Positions 24,825 through 34,390 of a DNA stretch of 53,446 nucleotides are shown one piece after another. The notes beneath the pieces were generated by a model, which ran no database searches, was not told where the DNA came from, and saw only the letters and a list, made by a program, of their open reading frames with translations. Origin of the DNA: an archaeon (GTDB lineage: Archaea; Thermoproteota; Nitrososphaeria; Nitrososphaerales; Gagatemarchaeaceae); NCBI GenBank assembly GCA_021791695.1, contig JAJYWC010000001.1, positions 1-53,446 on the forward strand, in the 5' to 3' direction. The position numbers were made by a program, and so were the translations under genes. The first letter of the stretch is position 1; each line of letters opens with the position of its first letter.

Positions 24825-25670
24825 TTAGACGAGCGACCGCAGTAGCAACCACACGTTGCTGGGATGCTCCTTTATCCTCCTCACGGAGTAGGAATACCAC
24901 TGGTCGCCGTAGGGGATGTAGTCGACCACCTTGAAGCCGGACGAGACTAGCTCCTTCTTCAGTTCGTCCCTGATGCCCCGGAGCATTCCGAACTCGAACC
25001 TCGCGTCGTGGGAAGAGGAGAGCCTCCTCGCCTCGTCTATCAGAGCTGAATCGTGTGTCGCCACGGTGAAGTTCTCCGCCCGCTCGAAGAGCTGCCTCAA
25101 GAGTCGCACATAGTTCTCGGCCGTCTCCTTCCTGGAGCCGTAGACCAGGTCGCGGGATTCGTTGTAGGCCCCCTTCACGAGGCGGACCATCGCCCCCGCC
25201 TCGATCAGCGAGGAGAGGTCCGCCTCGCTGCGCCGCATATAAGCCTGGAGGGCAACCCCTGTGTTGTGGTGGGTCTCATGCAGCTCGCGGTACGTCTCGA
25301 GGGTCTTGTCGGTGAAGCGCGAACCCTCCATGTCCAGCCAGAGTTGCTGCCCCATCGAGGAGGCTGCAGAGGCCAGAGCGGCCAGCCTCTTCTTCATGAC
25401 GACCTCATCGGTTAGCAGCCCGAGTTGGGTGAGCTTCACTGAAACCGAACCTTTGATAGAAGAATCGTATATCGCCTTCTGTAGAGCCGTGTACTCGCCG
25501 CACTGGCTCTCGGCCAGGGTGGGGTCGGTCACGTCCTCGCCCAGGAAGTTGAGGAGGGCGAAGTACCCGTTCTTGTTTGCCTCCTTTGCTGCCTCGAGCC
25601 CCGTCTTCATGTCCTTACCCGCTATCCATCTCTTGGCGATGGGGAAGACGAGGTCCTGCTTTAATCCCAA
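24825..25670 (-). CDS. Proline dehydrogenase
   Basis: 281-aa FAD enzyme oxidising proline to pyrroline-5-carboxylate and passing electrons to the quinone pool. Family motifs: GSVSVKLTQLGL (strand 1 with catalytic Lys), LWLDMEGSRF, VALQAYMRRSEADL, RLVKGAYNE, and EFGMLRGIRDEL near the C-terminus, with final YSVRRIKEHPSN (substrate Arg pair). Single-domain form as in archaea and Bacillus. Start is TTG at 25670. Divergent from a prolidase, which would supply proline. Confidence 0.92.
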   Translation of the reverse strand: MGLKQDLVFPIAKRWIAGKDMKTGLEAAKEANKNGYFALLNFLGEDVTDPTLAESQCGEYTALQKAIYDSSIKGSVSVKLTQLGLLTDEVVMKKRLAALASAASSMGQQLWLDMEGSRFTDKTLETYRELHETHHNTGVALQAYMRRSEADLSSLIEAGAMVRLVKGAYNESRDLVYGSRKETAENYVRLLRQLFERAENFTVATHDSALIDEARRLSSSHDARFEFGMLRGIRDELKKELVSSGFKVVDYIPYGDQWYSYSVRRIKEHPSNVWLLLRSLV

Positions 25671-25731
25671 CTCGGTCCAGCGGGCCTAACGAGGGATTAA
25701 TAGCCGCATTCTTCTCATCCACTGACGGAGT

Positions 25732-26832
25732 ATGGCTTCCCGTTCGGTCTTCGTCAGGAGGATGGAGAGGCTACAGAGGGCCCTCGCGCTCGAGGAGCTT
25801 GATGGCGTTATGATGGCGCCCGGGTCGAACATCAGGTACTACACGGGAGTCCAGTCAAAGCTTCTCGAGAGACCGTTCTTGTTCTTCGTGCCTGCGGCGG
25901 GGTCTGCGAACCTCGTGGCGCCCACCCTGGAGGCGGGACCGTATTCGAGGGCGCCCCTCGAGCTAGGGATACACAGCTGGGACGACGCTGGTGGACCCGC
26001 CGGGGCATTCGACTCGCTGAGGAGAGAACTCCCGCTCAAGGGGAGGTGGGGGTGCGAGGGTCAGGTTCCTTTCGGCTATCTCGCTCACGTCAGCGACAAG
26101 AAGCTCTCGCTGGAGCCGGCGGACCGGCTGCTGCAGTCGATACGGGAGACGAAGGAGGCCAGCGAGATAGCGTCCCTGAAGAAGGCAGCGTCGATGCTCT
26201 CGAGGGCGTACCTCAAGGTGCCCGGGTTCGCGAGGGCGGGCTCGACCGAGCTCGAGGTCGCAAGGGCTATGCGGGAAGCGGCCTTTGCCGAAGGGGCAGA
26301 GTCTGTCGACTTTTGCGACGTGCAGGCCGGGAAGCACGCGGCCGACCCCCACTGGGCACCGTCGTCCGCCAAGCTGCGCAACGACGAGGCCTTCCTCATA
26401 GACGCGGGCTGCACGGTGGGCGGATACAACGCTGACATCACGAGGACGTTCGTCATCGGGAAGGACAAGCGGGTCGAGGACGCCTACGCCGATGTCCTCG
26501 AGGGACAGTCGGCAGGCCTGAGGGCCGTCGCGCCCGACGCCCTGACCGGAGACGTCGACTCGGCTGCCAGGAGCAGGATAGCGGCGGCCGGAAGGGGGAA
26601 GCACTTCTTCCATCGGACCGGACACGGCCTCGGGCTGGAGATCCACGAAGAGCCCTACATCGTAACCGGAGGCCGCAAGAAGCTACGGCCGGGAATGGTC
26701 TTCACCGTCGAGCCCGGAGTGTACTACGGGGGCCGTTTTGGTGTGAGGATCGAGGACGACGTCGTCGTGACGGAGACAGGATCCGACGTCATAACCTCTG
26801 GGGTGCCGAAGGAATTCGGATGGTGGAAGTAG
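25732..26832 (+). CDS. pepQ: Xaa-Pro dipeptidase (M24 family)
   Basis: 366-aa metallopeptidase cutting dipeptides with C-terminal proline. The N-terminal creatinase-like domain is followed by the pita-bread fold with the metal ligands in place: LIDAGCTVGGYNADITRTF (two Asp), HRTGHGLGLEIHEEP (His), MVFTVEPGVY (Glu) and GVRIEDDVVVTE (Glu). The 61-nt gap to proline dehydrogenase suggests a shared control region for proline use. PolX starts right at its stop codon. Confidence 0.92.
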   Translation: MASRSVFVRRMERLQRALALEELDGVMMAPGSNIRYYTGVQSKLLERPFLFFVPAAGSANLVAPTLEAGPYSRAPLELGIHSWDDAGGPAGAFDSLRRELPLKGRWGCEGQVPFGYLAHVSDKKLSLEPADRLLQSIRETKEASEIASLKKAASMLSRAYLKVPGFARAGSTELEVARAMREAAFAEGAESVDFCDVQAGKHAADPHWAPSSAKLRNDEAFLIDAGCTVGGYNADITRTFVIGKDKRVEDAYADVLEGQSAGLRAVAPDALTGDVDSAARSRIAAAGRGKHFFHRTGHGLGLEIHEEPYIVTGGRKKLRPGMVFTVEPGVYYGGRFGVRIEDDVVVTETGSDVITSGVPKEFGWWK

Positions 26833-28524
26833 ATGAGAAACCACGACGTGGCCGAGCTCCTCGAGAAGCTGTCGCTGCTCTCGGAGGCGGCGGGAGAGGA
26901 CAGGTTCAAGGCGATCGCCTACAGGCGGGCCTCGACCAGCATCAAGAACCTGGGGGAGGACGTCGAGGACGTCTGGAAGAGGGGCGAGCTCGACCAGATA
27001 CAGTACGTGGGGGAGGGCATCGCGAAGAAGATAGACGAGTACCTCCGGACGGGCAAGCTCGAGTTCCTGGAGAAGCTGGAGAAGAAGGTCCCGGCCGGCG
27101 TCGTGGAGCTGATGCAGGTCCAGGGGATAGGACCGAGGACGGCCTACAAACTCTCGAAGGAGTACGGGGTCAGGACCATAGAACAGCTGAAGGAGGGGCT
27201 GACCACCGGCGCCCTGACCCCTGCTGTCGGCGAGGTGATCGCGAAGAGGCTGCTGGAGTCGGTGGAGAAGGCAAAACCCGGCCAGAGCCGCATGCTCCTC
27301 GTCGAAGCGGTCTACCTATCGAAGGACATAATCGCGTTCTTCAGGTCGAAGGGGGTAGTCGTCGAGACCGCCGGGAGCCTCCGCAGGGGGAAGGAGACCG
27401 TCGGGGACCTGGACATCCTCACGTCTGACGCCCGCGCGCCGAAGGTGGTCGAGGAGTACCCCGGGCTGGACCGGGTTATCGGGAGCGGCAGCACCAAGAC
27501 CAGCGTAGTACTGAAAAATGGCGTCCAGGTGGACATCAGGGTCATCAAGAAGAGGGACTACGGGGCCGCCCTCATCTACTTCACCGGCTCGAAGGACCAC
27601 AACGTCCTCCTCAGGAGCCTGTCGATCGAGCGCGGCTGGAGGCTCAACGAGTACAGCCTCTCGGACACGAAGACTGGGAAGAGGGTCGCCGGCAGGACCG
27701 AGGCAGAGGTGTACGGCAAGCTCGGACTGAGCTACATCCCCCCGGAGTTGAGGGAAGCAAGAGGGGAGATCGAGGCGGCCAGGGAGGGCAAGCTGCCGAG
27801 CCTTGTCGAGGCGAAGGACCTGAGGGGAGACCTCCAGATGCACAGCACCTGGAGCGACGGTGCCGACGAGCTGGAGAAGATGGCAGCCGCAGCGCGGAAG
27901 AGGGGGTACGAGTACATCGCGTTCACAGACCATTCGGTCTCGGTCGGAGTGGCGAACGGGCTCTCGGAGGAGAGGTTCAGAAAACAGTGGAAGGCCATAG
28001 ACGAACTCAACGACAGGCTCAAGCCTTTCCGCATAATCAAGAGCGTCGAGGCCGAGGTGAGGTCGGACGGCACGCTCGACTACGGCCGGTCATTCCTCGA
28101 GAACTTCGAGATGGTAGGCGCGTCGATACACCAGGCCTACAGGCAGAGTCCCGAGAAGCTGACGGAGAGGGCCGTCATGGCGCTCTCGCACCCGGCCGTA
28201 GACGTCCTGTTCCACCCCACGAACAGGCTCATCGGGAAGAGAGACCCGAACCCGATCGACCTGCCCAAGGTCATCGCCACCGCCAAGGACAATGGCAAGA
28301 TGCTCGAGATAGACGGCTCTCCCATGCGCATGGACCTGGATGACGTCTGGGCCCGCAGGGCGATGGAGGAGGGGGTCAACCTAATCATAGACTCGGACGC
28401 GCACAGCATCGGAGAGCTGGAGAACGTCGAGTACGGGACAACGGTGGCCAGGAGGGCTTGGCTGGAGAAGAAGAACGTGGCGAACACCCTCCCTCTGGAA
28501 GGGCTGTTGAAGATGCTGACCTGA
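26833..28524 (+). CDS. polX: Family X DNA polymerase with PHP domain
   Basis: 563-aa repair polymerase. Helix-hairpin-helix motifs near residue 95 (ELMQVQGIGPRTAYKLSKEY), nucleotidyl transferase motif GSLRRGKETVGDLDIL with two catalytic Asp, third Asp in VQVDIRVI, then YFTGSKDHNVLLR. The C-terminal PHP phosphoesterase begins DLQMHSTWSDGADELEKMA and has FTDHS and metal His/Asp to SDAHS, so a 3'-5' exonuclease or AP-site activity is likely. It abuts the prolidase stop codon and shares its message. Confidence 0.94.
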   Translation: MRNHDVAELLEKLSLLSEAAGEDRFKAIAYRRASTSIKNLGEDVEDVWKRGELDQIQYVGEGIAKKIDEYLRTGKLEFLEKLEKKVPAGVVELMQVQGIGPRTAYKLSKEYGVRTIEQLKEGLTTGALTPAVGEVIAKRLLESVEKAKPGQSRMLLVEAVYLSKDIIAFFRSKGVVVETAGSLRRGKETVGDLDILTSDARAPKVVEEYPGLDRVIGSGSTKTSVVLKNGVQVDIRVIKKRDYGAALIYFTGSKDHNVLLRSLSIERGWRLNEYSLSDTKTGKRVAGRTEAEVYGKLGLSYIPPELREARGEIEAAREGKLPSLVEAKDLRGDLQMHSTWSDGADELEKMAAAARKRGYEYIAFTDHSVSVGVANGLSEERFRKQWKAIDELNDRLKPFRIIKSVEAEVRSDGTLDYGRSFLENFEMVGASIHQAYRQSPEKLTERAVMALSHPAVDVLFHPTNRLIGKRDPNPIDLPKVIATAKDNGKMLEIDGSPMRMDLDDVWARRAMEEGVNLIIDSDAHSIGELENVEYGTTVARRAWLEKKNVANTLPLEGLLKMLT

Positions 28525-28528
28525 CTCA

Positions 28529-28539
28529 ATTCTTAATTA
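28529..28539 (+). promoter_or_regulatory. TATA box of tRNA-Leu
   Basis: CTTAATTAAAC, 26-36 nt before the tRNA 5' end, immediately after the polX stop. Confidence 0.5.
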
Positions 28540-28564
28540 AACGCCCGCCTCGTGGGCAAAACTC

Positions 28565-28675
28565 GCGGGGGTAGCCAAGCCTGGCCAACGGCGAGGGACT
28601 TAAGCCCTGACCGAGCGTCCGTAAGAGATCCCTTCCCCTAGGGGTTCGTGGGTTCGAATCCCACCCCCCGCACCA
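28565..28675 (+). tRNA. tRNA-Leu(TAA) with a 23-nt intron and encoded CCA
   Basis: Acceptor GCGGGGG/CCCCCGC, discriminator A, T arm GTGGG-TTCGAAT-CCCAC, long variable arm TCCCCTAGGGG. Anticodon stem AGGGA/TCCCT. Central helix CTTA/TAAG with bulges AGC and AGA forms a canonical bulge-helix-bulge; removing 28605-28627 gives loop CTTAAGA, anticodon TAA, with the intron at 37/38. CCA (28673-28675) is encoded. Confidence 0.93.
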
Positions 28676-28805
28676 AAAGCCCGTGCTTCGTTGCTCTATG
28701 GCGCGGATGATCCCAGGCCGATTCCACCGGTAAATTGTGGTTCAACTCTAAATTGAGATGTAGTCGGACTATTGCCGTCGGAATTGAACTGGAGGGCTTC
28801 TCGTT

Positions 28806-29069
28806 CTAAGATGCGGATTCAAACACGAGGAGGTTTATGGCTGCAGAGACGCTTGCTGTCCAACCCATCGAAGGTGGCAGCGTTACAACCGGCGATGTGT
28901 TGTCAGTAATCTGTGTAGCAGGCAGGCTTGGGTCGGTAACAGCAGTCAGTGGCGCGAGCTGTTGTCTAGTTTGAGATGTGGCCGGCAAGTAAGCTGGTCC
29001 AGCCATTAACGCAAGCAGAACCACGAGCACCGCTAACCCTGCGAGCGTCCATTGAATGTAGCGCTGCAC
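28806..29069 (-). CDS. Small exported or membrane-anchored protein
   Basis: 87 aa from a GTG. An N-terminal hydrophobic stretch (WTLAGLAVLVVLLALMAGPA) acts as signal or anchor, followed by a Thr/Pro-rich low-complexity tail (LPATSQTRQQLAPL; TLPPSMGW). Family unknown; could be spurious, but the composition of a signal plus an extracellular tail is convincing. Confidence 0.45.
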   Translation of the reverse strand: MQRYIQWTLAGLAVLVVLLALMAGPAYLPATSQTRQQLAPLTAVTDPSLPATQITDNTSPVVTLPPSMGWTASVSAAINLLVFESAS

Positions 29070-29325
29070 GTGTCAGTGACGTCTTTGTGTCCTGTTAAGG
29101 ATTTGTGTGAACAAACCGCAACGCGTTGGTTTTGGTGTTCTCCTGAGATGCAAGAGCCCGAAGTCTGATATGCCAATCACATGGATGGTGGCATCGGTCC
29201 GTAACGAAAAGCGGGACATTGAGACGGCGTCAAACCCAGGGTACGGATCGCAGCCCCGAACCTCCGCCGGAGAGGGACACCGGAGCAGCTTTATCGCTCC
29301 CTGAGCGCTGGAGCGCGGATTCACG

Positions 29326-30213
29326 TTGCAATCGAGCGACACAAGCTGGATAGCAGGCAAGAACTGCATGATAACGGGAGCCAATTCAGGTATAGGCAAG
29401 GCGACAAGCTCCGCGCTCGCAAAGTTGGGCGCGCACGCCATCATGGTCTGCCGCGACTCTGCAAGGGGAGAGGAGGCTCGCTCCGAGGTCATCCAGACGG
29501 CGGGCGTCACCAAGGACGGAGTCTCGTTGATGATTGCGGACCTGGCGTCCTTTGCGTCGGTCAGGAAGCTCGCATCCGACTTCCTCCAGACGAGCCAGCC
29601 GCTGCATGTGCTCGTGAACAACGCGGGGGTGATCCTCGGGAACCGCTCGGTGACCGTCGACGGGTTCGAGACAACCTTCCAGGTCAACTACCTGTCACAC
29701 TTTCTTCTGACCAACCTCCTCCTCGACGAGCTCAGGGCGAGCGCACCGTCCAGAATTGTCAACGTCACATCAAGCGCTCACGCAGGAGGACACATGGACT
29801 TCTCAGACCTCCAGGAGGAGAAGGGTTACAGCGGCTTCAAGTCGTACTCCCAATCCAAACTGGCGCAGGTCCTCTTCACACGCGAGCTTGCGAAGCGGCT
29901 CGAAGGGACCGATGTCACGGTAAACTGCGTCCACCCCGGGGCCGTCGCGACAAACTGGGGAAGACACTCGGCTGGTCTCTTGAGTGTTGGCGTGAGGCTG
30001 GGTAGCATCTTCATGCTCAGCCCCGAAAAAGGGGCGGACACCTCCGTCTACCTGGCTTCTTCTCCGGAGGTCTCCGGCGTAACCGGGATGTACTTCTACA
30101 AACGGAAGGTGGCTCAGCCCTCCAAGGAGTCCTTGGACGACGACGCGGCGAGAAGGCTCTGGGATATGAGCGTCCAGCTTACGAGCATCCCGCAAGCGAC
30201 GGCGGTCAGATGA
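29326..30213 (+). CDS. Short-chain dehydrogenase (retinol dehydrogenase-like)
   Basis: 295 aa from a TTG. NAD(P)-binding motif MITGANSGIGKATSSALAKL, NNAGV at about residue 100, catalytic VNVTSSAHAG (Ser) and YSQSKLAQVLFTREL (Tyr, Lys). The C-terminus resembles WW-oxidoreductase/retinol dehydrogenases, so a lipophilic alcohol or ketone is a reasonable guess. The final 8 nt overlap the convergent protease gene. Confidence 0.88.
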   Translation: MQSSDTSWIAGKNCMITGANSGIGKATSSALAKLGAHAIMVCRDSARGEEARSEVIQTAGVTKDGVSLMIADLASFASVRKLASDFLQTSQPLHVLVNNAGVILGNRSVTVDGFETTFQVNYLSHFLLTNLLLDELRASAPSRIVNVTSSAHAGGHMDFSDLQEEKGYSGFKSYSQSKLAQVLFTRELAKRLEGTDVTVNCVHPGAVATNWGRHSAGLLSVGVRLGSIFMLSPEKGADTSVYLASSPEVSGVTGMYFYKRKVAQPSKESLDDDAARRLWDMSVQLTSIPQATAVR

Positions 30214-33200
30214 CGCCGGGCTCGGGTGGGGGACTCTCGGGCTCCGGCGGTGCGGACGGGGGAGCCTGGTCCGGCGAAGCGACCGGAGCACTTGGTTGCG
30301 ATGGAGAGGGTGGCCTCCTCATGACCGCGACCAGGGCGACCAGGAGCGCCACCGCGGCGAGCGCTGCGAGGCCGTAGCTCAGGTCCGTCGTCGAGACAAG
30401 CTGCGAACCGAGCGAGGCGACCCTGCTATTCTCGGAGGAGACCTGCGAGCTTAGGGAGCTGATTGACTGGTTCGCGCTCACCAGAGGCTGGTCGGTGCTG
30501 AAGTACACCGACGCGTCGTTGGCCAGTCCATCGCTCTGGGTCGCGATGACCTGCAGCGAGTGGACGCCAACTGTCATGGACGAGGCGTCGAGAGGTATGG
30601 CATAGGCGTTCGACGCTGGGAAGGTCTTCAGGAGCGTCCCGTCGAGATAGACGGACACGGAGACGACGTCCTGGCCGATGACCGTGAAATTCGCCGAGGT
30701 CCCGGCGTAGACCGCGCCCGACGAGGGCGACTGGAACGATATCTCCGGGAGCGGAGGAGATATGGTCGCGACGTCGGAAGCGCTCATCACGGCGTGCGAA
30801 CCCGAAAGCTGGAGGGAGGTCAGAGAAGACTGCTCCAGTACAACGGTGCTGTCCTCGGCCACGACGTTCCCCCCGGTCACATCCACGAGCGTGACGTTCG
30901 CGTTCTGCAGGTACAGCGTACCCTGGATCTGGGACAGCGATATCGTGGCGCTTCCCCGGATGGTGTCAGATCCTATGAAAAGGTCGTTGCTGAGCACGAG
31001 GGGGACTGACGACGGACTACCCAACTGAGAGGGCCCTGTGATGGTGTAGTCGGAGAAGGCGACCTGCGACCACTGCGATAGTTTCGTCACGGTGGCACCG
31101 TTCACGTAGAGATACGGCTGTATCAGAAGCAGCTGCTGCACAGAGATGTCCGTGCTCGAGGGTGTCCCGTCGGCCGATATCCCGGTGACGAACACACCGT
31201 ATGGGCCGCTCAGGTACAGAGCGCCCTGGTCCACCTGGACCGTCCCTCCGGCGTTGTAGGCCGAGGGGAGCGTCGCGTTTCCGGTCCACAGACCCGTCGA
31301 CGACTGGTACGACAGCTGGACAGTGTCATACTGCGAGAAGTAGTTGTACGCGTTCTGCAGGTTGGTGGGATAGACGGTGGCCGAGTAGATTCCGTACTTC
31401 ACGTCCGTCCCGTTCGAGTACGTTATCTTGGCGTTGACCGCAACGTCCTGACCCTCGTAGACAGTCGAAGGAGTTATCGTCGTGGTCATCTTTGACAACG
31501 ACGACGCGACGTAGACCTGGCCGAAGAAGGTGCCGTTCACCCATGTCTGGAGGTCGTACGAGTTGTAGCTCGAGTTCAGGATCACGTCGTACAGCCCAGG
31601 CTGCAGCCCCGCCGGGACCGTGATAGCTCCCTGTATCGCCTGCGTCGTGGTCAGGTAGCTGTTGAGATAGAGCGTCGATGACGCGACCACTGCGCCGGAC
31701 GGGCTCACCAGGGAGGCGGTCACGTTCGAGCCTTCGTCGACGTTGTATGAGACCGGGAGTCCGTTCGTCTCAATAGAGGAGACCGCCGGAGTGTTGACGG
31801 GTGCCTGAAGGGAAGCCAGGATGAATATCGTCTGTCCGGGACCCACGACTCCGGGCTCCGCGAGCACCGTTGTCTCGATGAAGGACGACTGCATGCTGAC
31901 ACCGTTGATTATGGGAGCATACCCGTAGACCGACCCGATGCCGAGTATCAACATTGGTCCGTTGGGGAGACTCCCGGTGATCGTACCCGCCCACATGTTC
32001 CCGAAGCCCGTCGACTTGAACGAGACGGGCACCGTCGTGACGGTGTGGTAGGTGTTCGAGCGAATCGAGTAGGCCGACGCCGAGAAGGTGAAGGTCCCTG
32101 TCGCCGGTGTGCCGCTGAGCGTGGTGATGTTCACGTCGAGGGGTACGCCGAACTGGGTCGAGTACGGAAGGTCGAACGAGGGCGAGAAGTACGTGGCGAG
32201 GTAGCCGGTGAAGGTCTCTACGAAGCCGCTCCCCGAAGCTGACCCGGAGGTGCCGCTGACCGTTACGTATGAGATCCCGGCGGCGTCCGCAGGGGAAGTG
32301 ATCGTGCCTCTCCAGGAGTGGCTCGAACCCTGATAGCTGAGAACCGCCGTCGCTACCGTCCCTGCGAGAGTGTCGAGTTGTGCGCTGAAGGAGCCGGTTG
32401 TCACCTGCGCCTGACCGTCCGTGACGACCGCTGAGACAGCGATGGACTGACCCGGAAGGACGTCCGATGACAAGGCCCCGTTGGTGGTTGCAGACACGTT
32501 AACCCCCAGCGAGTTCGTGCCGACCGCGTCGATGTATCGTGCCATCTCTCCGACGTTCGGAGCACCAAGGCCCGTGACAAGGTTGTAGCCTCCGCCAGCG
32601 ACCCATGGGATGTTGTATCCGAAGTTGATTGGGTCGTAGACCTTGGAGGCCATCGACGGATTATCGGCCATGTCGTACAGGGTCGGGTTGAGCAGCCCGA
32701 AGCCCGACTTGGAGGAGCTCATCAGAAGCGTCAGCAATCCTCCGAAGAGCTGGTTGGACTCGCTCGTCCCGCCGTAGCCCGCCGTCTGGTTACCCGGTAG
32801 GATGACGTTGACGGACGGAAAGACGGCAGCGTTCAGGGAAAGGTCGGGTGTCAGCCTTCCCGATGCGAACGTAGGCGGAATCGACTCGCCGGACTGGTAC
32901 CATGGGGCCGGTTCAAGGACGCTGACCCCTCCCGTGCTTCCGCCGTAGTTCTGCTGGTACGGGATGAAACCGTATGAGGACCAGGCCGTCTGTTCGAAGG
33001 AGGAGACGGCCGACCCATCGTAGGTAAGGTAGGTGGTCGTGCCGCCGACCGCGACGACGTAGGGCGATGTGGCCGGATACGAAGGCGTGCCGCTGGGTCC
33101 GCCGCTGTAGCCGCTCGCCCCCGCGTCGCCGCTCGAGGCGATGAAGGTTATCCCCTCGGCTGAGCCGAGAAGATAGTATTCGTCCGCCATTATCACGTTC

Positions 33201-34273
33201 ATGCCCAGCGCAGTCGCTCCGAACTGGGAGAGGACGCTCTCGGGATAGCCGAAGCTCTGGGTGAGGTCGTTGACCTTGTCCTGCTGGACGACCTCTGCGA
33301 TGGCCGAGGCGAGCGGGAGCGCGCCGTTGGCTACGTACAGGTCGATGCTGGCGTGGGGCGCCATCGCGTGCACCGACTCTACATCTAGGCTTATCTCAGG
33401 TGCCCACCCCTCGTAGGAACCGAGGCTCGGGTTGTACTGTCCGATCGCTGTGATGGAGAACGGAGAGCTGGGCAGGCCGTTGACCTGGTCGAAATACTGC
33501 AGCTGTCCGGCGATGTACGGGTCGCCGTAAAAGTCCAGTATGCCCGCCGTGTATCCGGCGCCATTGTTACCTGCGGCGTAGAGAGCGGTCGCGTTGTACA
33601 CCGGCTGGAGGTCAGGTAGCGGGATGCTCCCGGACGGTAGCGACTGGTTTGACGTCGATGGTCCCTTGGATGCGAGCTCAGTGGCGCTCGCGCCGCTCAC
33701 GAGGTCCGTCGGGTGAGCGAGCAGCACCGCGGTGACGTTGGAGGAGTAGACATACGCCCCAGATAGCGGCGATGGGCCGGAAGAAGTGTAGTAGCTGCTG
33801 GAGCCGTTGGTGTACGTCTGATAGTTCAGACCGAGGGACTGCTCCACCTGAGAGGCGGGGCCTTCCGCGACTATCACGGAATCGAGGGCGGAGTAGACGA
33901 TCTTCAGCCCACGTGCCGTGAGGTAAGCGAGCGCACTCTCGTACTGCGCCTGTGGCAGGTACGCCTGTACCTGCTGTCGGGTAAGGAAGTGACGGAACGT
34001 CGGGGAGCCGGGGGTCGAAATCTGCTCGGTCAGATACTCGAGCGACTGCAGGTTCTGCAACGGTATGCCGACGGTGACGAACACAGGGGTGGAACCCGCC
34101 AGGGGCCCGGATAGCCTGTATCCGCCGAGGACGGTCGGCGTCACCTCGGAGCCCGTGAGGGAGGCTGCAGAAGCGTGAAGAGAAGGAGCCGCCATGAGAG
34201 AAAGAGTGAAGAGCGCGACGAAGACCGGTACCAGCAACCGTCTCCTGTGCGCACTCGCACGATGCAGCGTCAA
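30206..34273 (-). CDS. Giant sedolisin (S53) protease with C-terminal membrane anchor
   Basis: 1355-aa secreted serine-carboxyl protease, a family usually active at low pH. Signal peptide at residues ~10-37, S53 propeptide ~40-200 (TFRHFLTRQQVQAYLPQ). Catalytic residues seen: E293 and D297 in PEISLDVESVH, D383 in ASSGDAGASG, and S504 in GGTSESNQLFGG. Residues ~590-1250 are beta-rich repeats and adhesion-like domains. The end has a Ser-rich stalk, one membrane helix (LAALAAVALLVALVAVMRR) and a Pro-rich tail, so it is cell-surface anchored. It supports growth on external protein, consistent with the nearby prolidase and proline dehydrogenase. Confidence 0.92.
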   Translation of the reverse strand: MTLHRASAHRRRLLVPVFVALFTLSLMAAPSLHASAASLTGSEVTPTVLGGYRLSGPLAGSTPVFVTVGIPLQNLQSLEYLTEQISTPGSPTFRHFLTRQQVQAYLPQAQYESALAYLTARGLKIVYSALDSVIVAEGPASQVEQSLGLNYQTYTNGSSSYYTSSGPSPLSGAYVYSSNVTAVLLAHPTDLVSGASATELASKGPSTSNQSLPSGSIPLPDLQPVYNATALYAAGNNGAGYTAGILDFYGDPYIAGQLQYFDQVNGLPSSPFSITAIGQYNPSLGSYEGWAPEISLDVESVHAMAPHASIDLYVANGALPLASAIAEVVQQDKVNDLTQSFGYPESVLSQFGATALGMNVIMADEYYLLGSAEGITFIASSGDAGASGYSGGPSGTPSYPATSPYVVAVGGTTTYLTYDGSAVSSFEQTAWSSYGFIPYQQNYGGSTGGVSVLEPAPWYQSGESIPPTFASGRLTPDLSLNAAVFPSVNVILPGNQTAGYGGTSESNQLFGGLLTLLMSSSKSGFGLLNPTLYDMADNPSMASKVYDPINFGYNIPWVAGGGYNLVTGLGAPNVGEMARYIDAVGTNSLGVNVSATTNGALSSDVLPGQSIAVSAVVTDGQAQVTTGSFSAQLDTLAGTVATAVLSYQGSSHSWRGTITSPADAAGISYVTVSGTSGSASGSGFVETFTGYLATYFSPSFDLPYSTQFGVPLDVNITTLSGTPATGTFTFSASAYSIRSNTYHTVTTVPVSFKSTGFGNMWAGTITGSLPNGPMLILGIGSVYGYAPIINGVSMQSSFIETTVLAEPGVVGPGQTIFILASLQAPVNTPAVSSIETNGLPVSYNVDEGSNVTASLVSPSGAVVASSTLYLNSYLTTTQAIQGAITVPAGLQPGLYDVILNSSYNSYDLQTWVNGTFFGQVYVASSLSKMTTTITPSTVYEGQDVAVNAKITYSNGTDVKYGIYSATVYPTNLQNAYNYFSQYDTVQLSYQSSTGLWTGNATLPSAYNAGGTVQVDQGALYLSGPYGVFVTGISADGTPSSTDISVQQLLLIQPYLYVNGATVTKLSQWSQVAFSDYTITGPSQLGSPSSVPLVLSNDLFIGSDTIRGSATISLSQIQGTLYLQNANVTLVDVTGGNVVAEDSTVVLEQSSLTSLQLSGSHAVMSASDVATISPPLPEISFQSPSSGAVYAGTSANFTVIGQDVVSVSVYLDGTLLKTFPASNAYAIPLDASSMTVGVHSLQVIATQSDGLANDASVYFSTDQPLVSANQSISSLSSQVSSENSRVASLGSQLVSTTDLSYGLAALAAVALLVALVAVMRRPPSPSQPSAPVASPDQAPPSAPPEPESPPPEPGVI

Positions 34274-34390
34274 CGTTGTTCATGCTCGCTCGTCGATATA
34301 AAAATCCAAGTCCAAATCGTAGGGAGACCCGGGTTCGCGGCCAGAACTCCCGGCGTTCGTGTCCGTAGATAGGACGCTCCTTTCCTGTGC

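Noticed and set aside
26820-27428. A 202-codon Arg/Gly-rich frame over PolX
   Set aside because: Overlaps a fully conserved polymerase; composition typical of a frame shadow.
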